64,000 nt of DNA from Marinoscillum furvescens DSM 4134 (GTDB lineage: Bacteria; Bacteroidota; Bacteroidia; Cytophagales; Cyclobacteriaceae): assembly GCF_003386095.1 (NCBI RefSeq), contig NZ_QREG01000001.1:512887-576886 (forward strand), in the 5' to 3' direction. Below, one piece after another: positions 24,758 to 35,657 of this stretch; positions within the stretch are counted from its first letter, which is position 1, and each line of letters starts with the position of its first letter. Under the pieces are notes generated by a model. The model did no database searches. It was not told the DNA's origin and was given only the letters and a program-made list of their open reading frames with translations. The position numbers and the translations under genes are program-made.

Positions 24758-26405
24758 AAAATACGCCAATCACCCCACCTACAAATCACCTATTGGAAAC
24801 ACACTCCACGCAAAGTCGTGGCAAACCGAAGCACCGCTCCGGATGCTGCTCAACAACCTGGACGCGGAAGTAGCCGAAGACCCCGGCGAACTGGTCGTAT
24901 ACGGTGGCACAGGGCAGGCTGCCCGCAACCGGGAATCGTTAGAAAAAATCATTCAACTGCTCCTTGAACTCGAAAACGATGAGAGTCTGCTGGTACAGTC
25001 TGGCAAGCCTGTGGGCAAAGTGCGTACACATGCAGAAGCACCGCGTGTACTTATCGCAAATTCCAACCTGGTGCCTGCCTGGGCCAATTGGGAACATTTC
25101 GAAGAGTTGAAAGCAAGAGGCCTGATGATGTACGGCCAGATGACGGCAGGCAGCTGGATATACATCGGGTCTCAAGGTATCCTGCAAGGCACCTACGAAA
25201 CCTTTGCAGCATGTGCCAATCAGCATTTTGATGGCACACTCCGACATAAGTTGCTCGTTTCTGGAGGACTTGGCGGGATGGGTGGAGCACAACCGCTCGC
25301 TGCCACGATGGCCGGCGCCACCTTTTTAGGTGCAGATGTAGACCCCACACGCATTGAAAAGCGCCTCAAAACACGCTATATCGACAAGATGACCGATAGC
25401 TACGAAGAAGCCAGAGACTGGGCCCTTTCAGCTAAAGCCAAAGGGGAGAACATTTCCATAGGGCTGGTGAGTGATATTGGAGACCTCCTCGAAAATCTAA
25501 AAACTGACGGCATAGTACCTGACGTACTAACCGATCAAACTTCAGCACACGACCCGGTTTTTGGCTATGTGCCTAACGGACTAAGCCTTGAAGAAGCGGC
25601 TGCTCTTCGCTCTAAAGATACCAAAGCGTACAAAGCATTATCCCTGAAGAGCATGGCCAGGCACGTAAGCCTCATGCTGGAAATGCAGCAGCAAGGAGCC
25701 ATTACTTTTGACTATGGAAACAACCTACGGGAATTCGCCGTGCAAGGTGGCGAGCCCAACGCTTTTGATTTCAAAGGGTTTGTGCCAGAGTACATTCGCC
25801 CACTTTTTTGTGAAGGCAAGGGACCTTTTCGGTGGGCAGCGCTCTCAGGAGATCCAGAGGATATTTATACCACCGACAAAGCCTTGATGGAAGCCTTTCC
25901 CGAGAATGAACACCTGATCAATTGGCTAACGCAGGCCAAAGAAAAAATTAGCTTTCAGGGCCTGCCCTGTAGAATCTGCTGGCTAGGTATGGGCGAACGC
26001 GAAAAAGCTGGCCTGATCTTCAATGAGCTGGTGAAGAAAGGTAAGGTAAAAGCACCAATCGTGATTGGTCGGGATCACCTGGACTGTGGATCGGTAGCTT
26101 CACCCAACCGGGAGACGGAAGGCATGAAGGATGGAACGGATGCCGTGTCTGACTGGCCGCTGCTCAACCTACTATCCAACGCTTCTGGCGGAGCCACGTG
26201 GGTATCCTTTCACCACGGCGGTGGTGTAGGCATGGGCTACTCACAGCATGCAGGCATGGTAGTGCTTGCCGATGGCTCTAGCCGAGCAGAGCGCTGCCTA
26301 CGCAGGGTACTGCACAATGATCCGGCCATGGGCATCTACCGACACCATGACGCAGGCTATGAAGACGCCACACGTACCGGCGAACAGCACGGTATTTTAA
26401 TTTAG
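24735..26405 (+). CDS. hutU: Urocanate hydratase
   Basis: 556 residues. Adds water to urocanate to form imidazolonepropionate using tightly bound NAD+. The dinucleotide loop is [13 protein letters not shown], and the urocanase signature with its active-site Cys is [28 protein letters not shown] and [15 protein letters not shown] are further conserved blocks. It starts inside hutH with a good AAGGAG seven bases upstream of the ATG. The last 9 bases overlap the convergent STAS-like gene. Confidence 0.96.
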   Translation: MNSSQFLKKYANHPTYKSPIGNTLHAKSWQTEAPLRMLLNNLDAEVAEDPGELVVYGGTGQAARNRESLEKIIQLLLELENDESLLVQSGKPVGKVRTHAEAPRVLIANSNLVPAWANWEHFEELKARGLMMYGQMTAGSWIYIGSQGILQGTYETFAACANQHFDGTLRHKLLVSGGLGGMGGAQPLAATMAGATFLGADVDPTRIEKRLKTRYIDKMTDSYEEARDWALSAKAKGENISIGLVSDIGDLLENLKTDGIVPDVLTDQTSAHDPVFGYVPNGLSLEEAAALRSKDTKAYKALSLKSMARHVSLMLEMQQQGAITFDYGNNLREFAVQGGEPNAFDFKGFVPEYIRPLFCEGKGPFRWAALSGDPEDIYTTDKALMEAFPENEHLINWLTQAKEKISFQGLPCRICWLGMGEREKAGLIFNELVKKGKVKAPIVIGRDHLDCGSVASPNRETEGMKDGTDAVSDWPLLNLLSNASGGATWVSFHHGGGVGMGYSQHAGMVVLADGSSRAERCLRRVLHNDPAMGIYRHHDAGYEDATRTGEQHGILI

Positions 26406-26762
26406 TGACTGTGTGACCAGGTATTCTTTCGCTGCTTCTTCACTATCAAAAGGTTTTAAGGACCCTCCTAGAATCTTATTGTAAATGATAAGCAGCGCTT
26501 TTTTACCTCCGGTTACGCCCACGATGGCTCCTTTCATGGGAATGTCCTTGGTCTCTTCACCAAGCCTTCTGATAAATTGATTGAATTTTGGTTTGGCAAA
26601 TGCCCCCGTGATATTGACTAAACGCAAATGAGGTTTGCGTTCTGAAAGTAGCCAATCTCGAAGATGTGTTGCTGTGGTGATCATTTCATCTTCAGACTGC
26701 TCTTGATAGTCCACGTAGATTATCTCTTTGCCTTTATAGTAAATCTTGCTAAATCCAGCCAT
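26397..26762 (-). CDS. Small STAS/SpoIIAA-like protein
   Basis: 121 residues with an alternating strand-helix pattern: [57 protein letters not shown], then [13 protein letters not shown]. This is the pattern of the SpoIIAA-like/STAS-related family in which the LVNITG and AIVGV strands are adjacent. Function is unknown; such proteins are thought to bind small ligands or regulate partners. It overlaps hutU convergently by 9 bases and is likely monocistronic. Confidence 0.6.
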   Translation of the reverse strand: MAGFSKIYYKGKEIIYVDYQEQSEDEMITTATHLRDWLLSERKPHLRLVNITGAFAKPKFNQFIRRLGEETKDIPMKGAIVGVTGGKKALLIIYNKILGGSLKPFDSEEAAKEYLVTQSLN

Positions 26763-26861
26763 TGGCGGTGTGTGTTTGTTAGGTTAGAAAAGCTGTCTTG
26801 TAAATTAATACGCGCTAAATAAACACACAACGCATTTGGAAGAGAAAATGCTCAACAAACA

Positions 26862-26891
26862 AAAAGCCCTTGTATTGCTACAAGGGCTTTT
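26862..26891. terminator. Bidirectional terminator between tonB and the STAS-like gene
   Basis: Perfect 13-base stem AAAAGCCCTTGTA (26862-26874) / TACAAGGGCTTTT (26879-26891) with loop TTGC. On the minus strand it stops the tonB transcript, 24 bases past the stop. Confidence 0.88.
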
Positions 26892-26914
26892 CTATTTAGA
26901 GAATAAGATTATTC

Positions 26915-27592
26915 TTAGTTACTCAGCTTAAAGATGATAGGCAGTACCATTCTTACTTTTACCGCTCTACCACGCTGCTTACCTGGCTTAAACTTTGGTG
27001 ACTCACGAAGTACTCTTTCAGCTTCTTCATCACATCCAGCGCCAATTCCTTTTACAGCTTTCACTTCCGTTACGGTTCCGTCTTTGTCTACTACAAACTG
27101 TACATAAACTCGACCTTCGATACCCATACGACGTGCTTGCGACGGGTAACTCATTTGATCTCCAACGTACTTGTAAAAGGCTGCCATTCCTCCTGGGAAC
27201 TCAGGCTGATCTTCCACAATCGTGAAAACTTCTTCAACCACTTCCTCTTCAGGAGCCTCTTCGAACACGATATCTTCAATTACAGTTTCTTCTGTAACCT
27301 CCACATCAAGTTCTACTTCTATTTCTTCTTCAATTTCCTCCTCATCAGGAACCTCTATAATTTCCGGAAGTTGGATTTTTGGTGGTGGTGGTGGCGGCTG
27401 CTCCGTAGGAGGTATTTCCATGATGTCTTCAAAGTCATCTTCCACCTGCCCTAAATCTACCAACCCCGAGTCATCGTAGGTTCTCCATTCGAAGGCAACT
27501 ATCACCAATAGCAAACTCACTGAGAAGCCAATGTTCATCAGCAGCCCGGACATCCGGTTGAGATCTGCTTTGGGGTTCTTCTTTGGTTCCAT
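26915..27592 (-). CDS. tonB: TonB-family energy transducer
   Basis: 225 residues: a cytoplasmic start, one helix (LLMNIGFSVSLLLVIVAFEW, about 18-37), a PPPPPP stretch, and a strongly acidic Glu/Val linker (about 75-125), then a TonB C-terminal domain (FPGGMAAFYKYV, YPSQARRMGIEGRVYVQFVV, PKFKPGKQRGRAVKVRMVLP). The usual TonB linker is Pro/Lys-rich, so this acidic one is distinctive though seen in other Bacteroidota. Transmits proton-motive force to outer-membrane TonB-dependent receptors. It is the last gene of the maeB-ruvA-sprA-gcvH-vanZ run and has its own terminator. Confidence 0.9.
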   Translation of the reverse strand: MEPKKNPKADLNRMSGLLMNIGFSVSLLLVIVAFEWRTYDDSGLVDLGQVEDDFEDIMEIPPTEQPPPPPPKIQLPEIIEVPDEEEIEEEIEVELDVEVTEETVIEDIVFEEAPEEEVVEEVFTIVEDQPEFPGGMAAFYKYVGDQMSYPSQARRMGIEGRVYVQFVVDKDGTVTEVKAVKGIGAGCDEEAERVLRESPKFKPGKQRGRAVKVRMVLPIIFKLSN

Positions 27593-27638
27593 AAATAATT
27601 TATCTTTTAATCTTTCTTCAAGAGTAGTCTCAAATATA

Positions 27639-28070
27639 TCACTTATCCAACTTATTTTCCATACAGATTAGTTCCTTTTTGAGAAAATAAGCCACTGTAA
27701 GGCCAATTACAGCTCCTATCATATCTGCCAGAAAATCCTGAACATCACCTGCTCTGCGTGGCATCAGCGTCTGGAGCATCTCGGTAGCAATGCCAAAGAA
27801 TACTGCACCGCCAAGTACAGCAAGCAAAGTGGATATTTCCTTACGCAACCGCTGATCCAACACCAGGTACACCTGACATGACCACATGGCAAACAAAGCA
27901 AAGTGTGCCACCTTGTCCTCTCCACGAAACCACCGCGGCCCACGCACAAATTCTCCCGGCATCAGCAGCAGATAAAGAATTAGTGCCGTCCAAAGAACGG
28001 TAGTAGCTAGCAGATAGGGCTGGAGCTTGCGGATATTATTGACCAATGAGTTTTTGATAATCTTCAGCAC
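27639..28070 (-). CDS. VanZ-like membrane protein
   Basis: 143 residues (or 135 if started at the TTG at 28046). Four hydrophobic segments; the VanZ-like pattern [11 protein letters not shown] near residue 53 and [24 protein letters not shown] near the end is clear. VanZ of enterococci gives low-level teicoplanin resistance; chromosomal homologs have unknown roles. The first in-frame start, a GTG at 28070, overlaps gcvH by 35 bases; the TTG overlaps by 11. Position after gcvH and before tonB is conserved in Bacteroidota. Confidence 0.85.
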   Translation of the reverse strand: MLKIIKNSLVNNIRKLQPYLLATTVLWTALILYLLLMPGEFVRGPRWFRGEDKVAHFALFAMWSCQVYLVLDQRLRKEISTLLAVLGGAVFFGIATEMLQTLMPRRAGDVQDFLADMIGAVIGLTVAYFLKKELICMENKLDK

Positions 28071-28410
28071 TTAGTAGTTTGTCTCCATTGTCTGAAACTT
28101 TCACTTTAATCATCCAGCCTTCACCATAAGGATCAGAATTGACAAGCTCAGGGCTAGCCTCCAGTTCTGAATTGAATTCAAGGATTTCGCCAGATAATGG
28201 CATGAACAGATCAGAAACTGTTTTCACAGCTTCTACTGTACCAAATACTTCTCCAGAGTCGATGGATTCTCCTTCAGTTTCGATCTCTACATAGACAATA
28301 TCGCCTAGCTCACCCTGAGCAAAGTCTGTGATACCGATGTAGGCTTCGTCACCTTCTATTCGCACCCATTCGTGATCTTCTGTGTAGAGTAAGTTTTCTG
28401 GTATATTCAT
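28036..28410 (-). CDS. gcvH: Glycine cleavage system H protein
   Basis: 124 residues, the usual length. Lipoylated carrier that shuttles the aminomethyl group between the P, T and L proteins; also a donor in lipoate metabolism. The lipoyl lysine is Lys63 in [11 protein letters not shown], with [14 protein letters not shown] and [10 protein letters not shown] as flanking conserved blocks. It follows sprA by 85 bases; gcvP and gcvT are not in the window. No glycine riboswitch is seen upstream. Confidence 0.97.
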   Translation of the reverse strand: MNIPENLLYTEDHEWVRIEGDEAYIGITDFAQGELGDIVYVEIETEGESIDSGEVFGTVEAVKTVSDLFMPLSGEILEFNSELEASPELVNSDPYGEGWMIKVKVSDNGDKLLSAEDYQKLIGQ

Positions 28411-28495
28411 TTCTTTAGCGTTACAAGGAGCCGTATGGCTCTGTTGATGTTATTTATTTTGAGGCCCAAAAATACTTAAAGTTGTGTGTTCCTCA

Positions 28496-31400
28496 TTATT
28501 GAGTAAGACTAAATCTTAGCTGAGTGCCAATCGCTGTAGTAGCTGTTTTGAATGAGCTGATCTTCGGCTCGTTTACACTCCTCTCAAAGTAGAACGAAAG
28601 ATCAAGCTGATCGTTGATCTTGTAAGTAAAAGATGGTCGAAACTGGAAATTGGTATTACCATTGGTCACCTTACTCTCCCCTTCGAGTTTTCGCTGAATC
28701 GTCTCAGAATCCCTAATAGTGAGGCTTACGCGCATTGTTACGGCATTGTCCAGCGTAATTGTTCTTCCCTGTATTTTAAAAGGCAACTTGAATTCATCAT
28801 TGGTGTAACCAAAATCTAAGGTCACATCATTGCTAGTTGTCTCTGTGATTTGGGAGTTAGAAACGTTTAGGGATAGTGTACGCTCTTTTTTATACTCGAG
28901 GCGAGTGGAGATATCTTTCTTAGTTCGGAAATTCACACCAATCAGCGGCATAAATTGCTCCGAAATGGTAACCTGATTGAGGATATACACTGGAACAAAG
29001 CGCCCCGAGTCATTCGTCTGGGTGGCCTGAGGGTAGTCCAAAATACTGTTATCGAGTGTAACGCTCAAATCTTGCCCTAGCTGATCACCGTATTGGCTGA
29101 TGTTGAAGTTGTAATCATTGATACTATACATAGACCGATAGCCGTGCGACAAGGTGATGGAGCTAAACAGCTCGGCGAAAAGTGGGATTTTGGACAAGCC
29201 ATTATAGTCTACACGCCATCCCGGAAGAGGGATTTTCGGAAATGGATTTAGGTCTATGCTCCCAGCATCGCTTCCCGAATAGGCTGAAATAAAAGCCGGC
29301 ACCAATACATCTTGTGATAGAGAATCATAAAACCCATTTTCACCATTTATTCGGTTTTGGCGCTGACGTATCGTCTCCACATTTTGCCTGAAAGCATCAA
29401 AGGTCTCCGAGGTGTTATTCGCGCCTTTTTCATCAAATGCTGTTTTGATCGACATAAAGGAGATGTTGTAGCTTCCTTTTCGGGCGGGCGTAAGCGAACG
29501 GTAGCCGTTGTTGTCAGGCTCGTTTTCATCATACCTAAAAATCTCTTGAAAGGTCGCGTTATTGGTCCGCGAAGCATCCAATTGGATCTTGAAGTCCTTG
29601 GCTGGCTCAATGGAGGCACGAATACCCAGGTCTTCACTATATGTCTGTACAAAAGGTGTAGTCAGCTGCTGACTTTTCGTAAGCCAACCATTCCTGGCGG
29701 CCTTAAATCGTATGTCAGGATCCTGCTGACCAAGCAAAAATCCCCAACCCGGGGAGTTCCAGCTACTATCCATCCCCATTAAAAAGGGTTCGTTCATAAA
29801 GCCAGACAAAGAAGTGCTCTCTCTGATGTTATAAGTCATGTTGATATTGCGCACTGCCATCAACGTTCTTAGGAAAATCTTGCCTGGGTTAAAATTGCTA
29901 GACTCTGATTCTTCATCGTCATTGCGTTGCCTTCTTCGTTGAGGTGTATTGATCTGCTTGAGGAAGTCTATTTTGTTATAAAGCTTCACCAGATCTACTT
30001 TCCCAGAAACGCCCCGGTCTCTGCGGTTTTCAATCGTATGCCCAAAGAAAAATCCCAGGGTGTCGTTTTGATCCAGTGAGCCTGCAGTCCAGTTGTAGCC
30101 CACCGCATACTTAAGATCCGCGCTTAACCAGTCAGTTAGTGGCAGCTTGTCGAGCGGTGTTTTATAAGTAGCAGAAATGTCCTGAGTGAAATTCTTCATC
30201 CTTCCCAGGCTTTTGATTTCCTCCCAGATATACTGCCTTTCCTCCTGAGAGTCGATATCCCCTTCTATTGGAGTGCTGTCTTCGATCTCATCTATTACCG
30301 CATTGGCTCTGGCGCTGTAGTCGAGGTTTAGGCTTTTGAAGAGGTTCCAGCGCAAGCTGTAGTTTCTGTTGAAAGTAAAAAGCCTTTCGTAATACTCATC
30401 TCCATACATTGGGTTGAGCTCGTCATCATACAGACGTGTCATCCTGAAGTTACGATTGAGATCACCACGTACCGAAACGCTATTGGGCAGCAAAGAAAGG
30501 TTAAGGTCTTTGATCAACTTTAAGTAAGGACTACTAAAAAGCTCGCCTTTCGCAAATGGCTCTATCACCAATGGCTGCGGCGAGTAATTGTACCCCACAC
30601 CCGCACTTACACTTTTTTGCAAATAAGTTTCTGTATTGACATTGCTGGTGGTCACATCACTGTATGCGTAAGAAAACGAAAGGTTTTCTATATCGAAGAA
30701 GTGACGGTTGGCATCTTGATTTACTTTTTCTTTTCGAACGTTGGTAAAGTTGATACTACGCCGCTCTGACCGCTCCTCTACAATTCTACGGTATTGATCT
30801 CGCTCTTCGGGCGAGTCGAAAGCTTCTAATGATGCTTCGAGAGGAATATCAGGATCCAGAGGATCAAACTGAGGGATTTTTCTTGAGCGCTCCAAGCTCA
30901 CGAACATCGGCACTTTCAGACCGGTTTTTTCTGGCAACAGAAACTTATCCACGTTTACATTGGCAGACAAGTCATACTGTGTCATCTCATAGCGGGTGCG
31001 CTGCTGGATGGTCTGCTGCAAGTTTCCAAAGCCTATAGAAGTATACCGCGTAGATGCATTGATGGTGGCCACGTCGGCCAGTTTTGTACTTAGGCGTGCA
31101 TTGGCCGCCCAGCCTTTGTTGGAATCAAAGTCTGTCACGCGAAGTTCATTGGCCCAGAGGCATACTGATTTCGGCGACCGATCTTCAGACTCAGGATTGC
31201 GCACCCCGATCATCAGAACCTGTACCGAACTAATATCTGGGCGCCCTTTTACCGTAAAGCGATACCGCCGGTCGTTGGACATGGTGGTATAAGGTATACG
31301 CTCGTTGAAGTTGGCACGATTCCGCTCAGATTTGATCCCAAGCAGTTCATTAATGGATACGTCGATTTCATTGAGCTCTGGCCACACCTCACTGGCACCA

Positions 31401-34400
31401 TTAGCTCCGGGTGGCGTCACTTTTAGTGGCACTTCTATTTCATAGTAGTTTTCTGTATGATCCGTACCAAATCGCACAAACCCATAAACCTCATCATCTG
31501 CCAGGGCTTTGTAGTTGTGCGCCTGTGCATGCAAAAACATCTGTAGTCTGCCGTAGTTGATCAGGTCTATTGTCACATTTTTGAATACCGCACGAGCATC
31601 GTTTTCTTCCAGGTCAGCCACACAAATCTGTAAAGATTGCTCGTTTACACGACGGTTAACGATGGTGGTGTTGTCTCGGTCTCGATTGATTCCCGGTGGT
31701 ACTACATAAGGGTAATCCCCGGTACTGTTTTCTTCCACATTGACTACCGACACATTAAAATCGGAATAGGAGGTTTCAGGAATTTCATTCAACCCTGGAG
31801 AGTTGAGGGCTTCCTGGTATTTTCTCCACTGACTACCTACAAGTTGAAATTTACCCATTCGCAGCACCACTGGTTGAGAAAAATCCGTGAGGTACATTCT
31901 TAAGTATCGGATGGTCTTAAACCCACTTATACCGCCATATACCCGATCAGGATTTCGGATCGGAATACGGAAAAGGTACCAGTTAGCACCATTGATCCCT
32001 TCCTGAATATCTACGATATGATTCTCTCCGACTACAAGCTTGTCTGGCCGTAGGTCTAATTTGTACTCGTAGTATTCCTCCAGGTCGGAAATAGTATTGT
32101 CCTGATTAAGATCCTCATTGTCTGGTGTAGTAGTAGATGCCTGAATGATGCTGTTCCCGGAATTTACCGGGGAGTTGCCGTCCAGCCCATTGAAATTTTT
32201 GTACCGCTCGAGGATACCTGCATCCTGCGCATCATAATCACTTCCCAGAAAGTAGCGAAAGTTATCTGCAGAGGGATCCTGCTCCATGGCTGCTCGTGCC
32301 GATTGCGGGATTTGGTTCAGGAAATCCTGAAAGTAACTACGCTCATCTTCATCTGTGAGCCCTTCAAGCCCCACATCCTGATTAGCTCGTGCTGCTGCTG
32401 AGTTTTCAAAATAGTTAGTCAAAAATGGTTCTGACGGCACACGCCCCCACTCATTGGGGATGACCTGGGTAGTATCACCATCTGCAGGCAGACCGCTTTC
32501 AAACGCATGGCGTCCATCAGGAATCACATCTTCAGAGATGCTTCCAAGGTTAAAAATCAGCTCTCCTCCTGTGGTGTTTTGCTCATTGAAAATCCCATCA
32601 TTCACTACATCCGTGAATGGGTCCATCATCCAAAATTCGAGATACTCTACGTTAGTCTTATCAAAATCCACTTCATTGGTGATCGCTCTTGAGATAGCAC
32701 CGAAATTAGCTCTTGGATTTTTTAGGAGTCCCTCATCTGTGAGCGTAGGGTCATACTCCAGATCGGGATTGAAATTGTACTGCCCACGCTCTCGCGGAAA
32801 GTAGGCGATATCAAAAATATTTTCAGGAGTTACGATTTGGTTGTTGTCACGCTGGCGAAAGATTTCCTGAGGCATGACAGGCCGCACGTAGTTATTTTCC
32901 AGCTCATCTTCCGAGATGTTTTCTGGCCTCCGGCTTCCTCCACTTCTATAAAAAACCGATATATCTACGGAGTACCAGGCGATCTTGGCTTTATTGTAAT
33001 TGGAACGACGACCTGTCTCTTTTGCTCCATACTGATCATTAACCGTCTCTGGTGTAGCACCCAGCTTCCAGCCTGCCCATCCCATCAGGTTGATAGGTGT
33101 AACTGCGCTCTCAAAATCATCGATGTAGGAAGTCCCTTTCCCGTCTACCAGATTGGAAGTACCCGGTCGCATCTGAGCAAACTCAGCATTGAAGGTGATG
33201 GAAGATGGAGCTTTGGTACTAACCAGCGGTAAAAAATCCATTGCCTTTGTGAGGAAAGGCACCTCATCCTGAAAGTTGATATCAAAGCCGTATTTTGTGT
33301 TCTTCGTAGGTTCATCCCCAATAGCAAATCTGGACACTCCTCCCGGCTGTTCGTTGAGGTGTAGTAGGGTGGCCCCAATATTGAAGCGTTCGCTAAATTG
33401 ATAATCTGCTCGCACACCATACAGCCACCTCGACTGAAAATTGAACAAATCAGCTTTCTCGTAAGCAATATTGATCGTTTTACCAGAGCTCAAAATCCCA
33501 TCATTGAGAATCCGTACTCGGCCCAGGTTATAGTCCACAGTATAGTCCAACCCTTCGGTGAGCGGTGTGTTCCCAGCCGTAACCACCACAGAATTTTCGG
33601 CGATATTGATGCCTGGAAGGGCTATTTCACTGGAAGATCCTGAGTTGAACTTACCCAGAATAAAAAATTTATTCTTAGAAGCCACCTGCTCCGCATCAGC
33701 TCTGGTGGTACGGTAGAGGGTGTCGTACACATATTTTTCTTTGAGTGCTACTTCACCGGGTTCGAAGTAACTCTCCAGCGTGGAACCGAAAGGCTCCAGC
33801 ACAGGGAATATCACATTTCCGTTGCGCTTATCAATGGTAAGTCCTTCTATAAAGTCAAAGTTTCCATCACGCTGTTTATCGTTGTTCTGATTGAGCTGAT
33901 CGAGTCCCAGAAGTTCTATGAGTGGCTTGTCTTTTGTCTGCCGGCCTTCATGCAAAGAGGGGTTGTCTATACCTGTGGCATCATCACGGTAGTGAATCCT
34001 GAGTGTAAACCCATCCCGCTCTATTTGGCTGGCATTGAGGTTATAGATGTTTTTCATCATCAGGTCCCAGGTAGGCACCATGGTATTGATCTTATCCGGG
34101 CGCAGCAATTTCAAGAAAACCACCTGATCGTCTGATAAGGCTGAATATTCTTCGGAGAGCTCTCCCACGGTATACACCTGACCATTGTACGAATACTCAT
34201 AAGCCACCGCAAGCATTTCATCATTTTGAAGCTTTCGCAAAAGCGTGATATAGCCTAGTCGATCATGGTAGACAAACTCATCATCCTCCAGTCTACGAGC
34301 TGTTCCTTTCTTTACAAAGTCTGTGCTATTGACAAATCCCCACTCTTGTTCCAGAATATTGGTCACCTGATCATTTTGGCGTAACCTGCCATCAGACTTA

Positions 34401-35644
34401 AGCGACGCGAAGAGTTCATTGGCGCTATTGTCCGTTGGCACCCTACCCTTCCCAGAACCAACATAGGGATTGCCCTTGCGGTAGATTCTATTACCTTCAC
34501 CCAAATCCATCAACCCTAGCACCTCACGAGTGGTTCGGGTATCGTTGTTACGGTTGATCACATAGGCTTCCACACGGGTGATATTTACTCCGGAGGTCAC
34601 TTGAGGAAGGTTTTGCAACCAGCCTTCATAGTTGTTTCTGAAAAAGTGAGATAGGAAGAAATGCCGATTCTCATCGTAATTACTGGCCCTCACTTCAAAT
34701 TCTTTCCCCTGAAAGCCACTTTCTATGGTTATCACATCACTTTTACCCTGCTGCCGCGACATTACTCCTGTGAGAAATAGCTTCCCGAATTGCAATTGGG
34801 TCTTAACTCCAAAAAGTGACTGGGCCCCGGTCATGAGGCTATTGGTCACGGGCATGCTCACATTACCTATTTCAATCTTTTTGACGATATCCTCCTCGTA
34901 CCCGGTATATTCTACCTTGAGGTTGTTTTGAAAATCGAAGGTATTGTTGTTGTCAAAATTGGCTGTGACGGCAAGCTTTTCCCCTATTTTCCCTACCAGA
35001 TTAAGTGAAATCTGCTGATCAAAATTAAATCCTCCATTGCGCTGCTGGCGAATGGGAATTGCAGGGTTGTCTACTCGCTGAAAACGACCGCCAAAGTCCA
35101 GGTTTACAAAGCCATTGGGCTGTATGTCTACATAGCTTCCGCCAAACAAACGATCAAAAATCGGGCTGATATAAAGTCGTGGTATTAAGCTACGACCACT
35201 GACGGCACTTTCTCCATCCAGGCCAGACGAACGTTCTTTGAAATATTCTTTAGTGATGGCTTGATCATTGTAAGCGTCGTACTCTTCAAAGCTCATAGTG
35301 GTGACCGGCCGGAAATTCACATCACCGATGCGCTCATATACATTGTAATTCACGGAGGAGTCGAACTCTACCTGAAGATCTACTGAAGAGGGGTCAGATA
35401 ACTGTAGTGGCGAAGGGCTGGATCGATTAGAAAAGGGATCTCCAAACCTATAGGACGGTTGATACGTAGGAGTCTTTGTAGGCTCATAGGGTGGAATGGT
35501 GTCTTGGGGCACCGTATCCTGAGGAGCGGTTTGCTGCTGTATGATGAGCAAAGGCATGGCATGCAGGGACGGGCTGGCTATGGCACACCAGACACAACAC
35601 AACACTACACCTACCAGTAGTTGTATGTAAGTTCTACTCTTCAA
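28496..35644 (-). CDS. sprA: Type IX secretion outer-membrane translocon protein SprA
   Basis: 2382 residues, at the expected length for SprA/Sov. SprA is the very large single-chain outer-membrane barrel through which type IX substrates and gliding adhesins pass. A signal peptide lies in the first 30 residues (YIQLLVGVVLCCVWCAIA). Recognisable family stretches include GGSYVDIQPNGFVNLDFGGR near residue 165, FDNNNTFDFQNNLKVEYTGYEEDIVKKIEIG around 230-260, and a C-terminal half dense in barrel strands, ending FYFERSVNEPK and LRFSLTQ. It sits in the conserved order ruvA-sprA-gcvH. No type IX substrates with a CTD and no other T9SS genes are in the window. Confidence 0.96.
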   Translation of the reverse strand: MKSRTYIQLLVGVVLCCVWCAIASPSLHAMPLLIIQQQTAPQDTVPQDTIPPYEPTKTPTYQPSYRFGDPFSNRSSPSPLQLSDPSSVDLQVEFDSSVNYNVYERIGDVNFRPVTTMSFEEYDAYNDQAITKEYFKERSSGLDGESAVSGRSLIPRLYISPIFDRLFGGSYVDIQPNGFVNLDFGGRFQRVDNPAIPIRQQRNGGFNFDQQISLNLVGKIGEKLAVTANFDNNNTFDFQNNLKVEYTGYEEDIVKKIEIGNVSMPVTNSLMTGAQSLFGVKTQLQFGKLFLTGVMSRQQGKSDVITIESGFQGKEFEVRASNYDENRHFFLSHFFRNNYEGWLQNLPQVTSGVNITRVEAYVINRNNDTRTTREVLGLMDLGEGNRIYRKGNPYVGSGKGRVPTDNSANELFASLKSDGRLRQNDQVTNILEQEWGFVNSTDFVKKGTARRLEDDEFVYHDRLGYITLLRKLQNDEMLAVAYEYSYNGQVYTVGELSEEYSALSDDQVVFLKLLRPDKINTMVPTWDLMMKNIYNLNASQIERDGFTLRIHYRDDATGIDNPSLHEGRQTKDKPLIELLGLDQLNQNNDKQRDGNFDFIEGLTIDKRNGNVIFPVLEPFGSTLESYFEPGEVALKEKYVYDTLYRTTRADAEQVASKNKFFILGKFNSGSSSEIALPGINIAENSVVVTAGNTPLTEGLDYTVDYNLGRVRILNDGILSSGKTINIAYEKADLFNFQSRWLYGVRADYQFSERFNIGATLLHLNEQPGGVSRFAIGDEPTKNTKYGFDINFQDEVPFLTKAMDFLPLVSTKAPSSITFNAEFAQMRPGTSNLVDGKGTSYIDDFESAVTPINLMGWAGWKLGATPETVNDQYGAKETGRRSNYNKAKIAWYSVDISVFYRSGGSRRPENISEDELENNYVRPVMPQEIFRQRDNNQIVTPENIFDIAYFPRERGQYNFNPDLEYDPTLTDEGLLKNPRANFGAISRAITNEVDFDKTNVEYLEFWMMDPFTDVVNDGIFNEQNTTGGELIFNLGSISEDVIPDGRHAFESGLPADGDTTQVIPNEWGRVPSEPFLTNYFENSAAARANQDVGLEGLTDEDERSYFQDFLNQIPQSARAAMEQDPSADNFRYFLGSDYDAQDAGILERYKNFNGLDGNSPVNSGNSIIQASTTTPDNEDLNQDNTISDLEEYYEYKLDLRPDKLVVGENHIVDIQEGINGANWYLFRIPIRNPDRVYGGISGFKTIRYLRMYLTDFSQPVVLRMGKFQLVGSQWRKYQEALNSPGLNEIPETSYSDFNVSVVNVEENSTGDYPYVVPPGINRDRDNTTIVNRRVNEQSLQICVADLEENDARAVFKNVTIDLINYGRLQMFLHAQAHNYKALADDEVYGFVRFGTDHTENYYEIEVPLKVTPPGANGASEVWPELNEIDVSINELLGIKSERNRANFNERIPYTTMSNDRRYRFTVKGRPDISSVQVLMIGVRNPESEDRSPKSVCLWANELRVTDFDSNKGWAANARLSTKLADVATINASTRYTSIGFGNLQQTIQQRTRYEMTQYDLSANVNVDKFLLPEKTGLKVPMFVSLERSRKIPQFDPLDPDIPLEASLEAFDSPEERDQYRRIVEERSERRSINFTNVRKEKVNQDANRHFFDIENLSFSYAYSDVTTSNVNTETYLQKSVSAGVGYNYSPQPLVIEPFAKGELFSSPYLKLIKDLNLSLLPNSVSVRGDLNRNFRMTRLYDDELNPMYGDEYYERLFTFNRNYSLRWNLFKSLNLDYSARANAVIDEIEDSTPIEGDIDSQEERQYIWEEIKSLGRMKNFTQDISATYKTPLDKLPLTDWLSADLKYAVGYNWTAGSLDQNDTLGFFFGHTIENRRDRGVSGKVDLVKLYNKIDFLKQINTPQRRRQRNDDEESESSNFNPGKIFLRTLMAVRNINMTYNIRESTSLSGFMNEPFLMGMDSSWNSPGWGFLLGQQDPDIRFKAARNGWLTKSQQLTTPFVQTYSEDLGIRASIEPAKDFKIQLDASRTNNATFQEIFRYDENEPDNNGYRSLTPARKGSYNISFMSIKTAFDEKGANNTSETFDAFRQNVETIRQRQNRINGENGFYDSLSQDVLVPAFISAYSGSDAGSIDLNPFPKIPLPGWRVDYNGLSKIPLFAELFSSITLSHGYRSMYSINDYNFNISQYGDQLGQDLSVTLDNSILDYPQATQTNDSGRFVPVYILNQVTISEQFMPLIGVNFRTKKDISTRLEYKKERTLSLNVSNSQITETTSNDVTLDFGYTNDEFKLPFKIQGRTITLDNAVTMRVSLTIRDSETIQRKLEGESKVTNGNTNFQFRPSFTYKINDQLDLSFYFERSVNEPKISSFKTATTAIGTQLRFSLTQ

Positions 35645-35657
35645 ATACTCTTGTCGG

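Noticed and set aside
27222..27479. Ser/Thr-rich frame opposite tonB
   Set aside because: Complement of the acidic Glu/Val linker codons; no independent evidence.
28411..28495. Glycine riboswitch before gcvH
   Set aside because: Only 85 bases between sprA and gcvH, with a short GGAGCC/GGCTCT hairpin; no riboswitch core.
28496..35644. Numerous opposite-strand frames within sprA
   Set aside because: Shadows of a full-length, well-recognised coding sequence.
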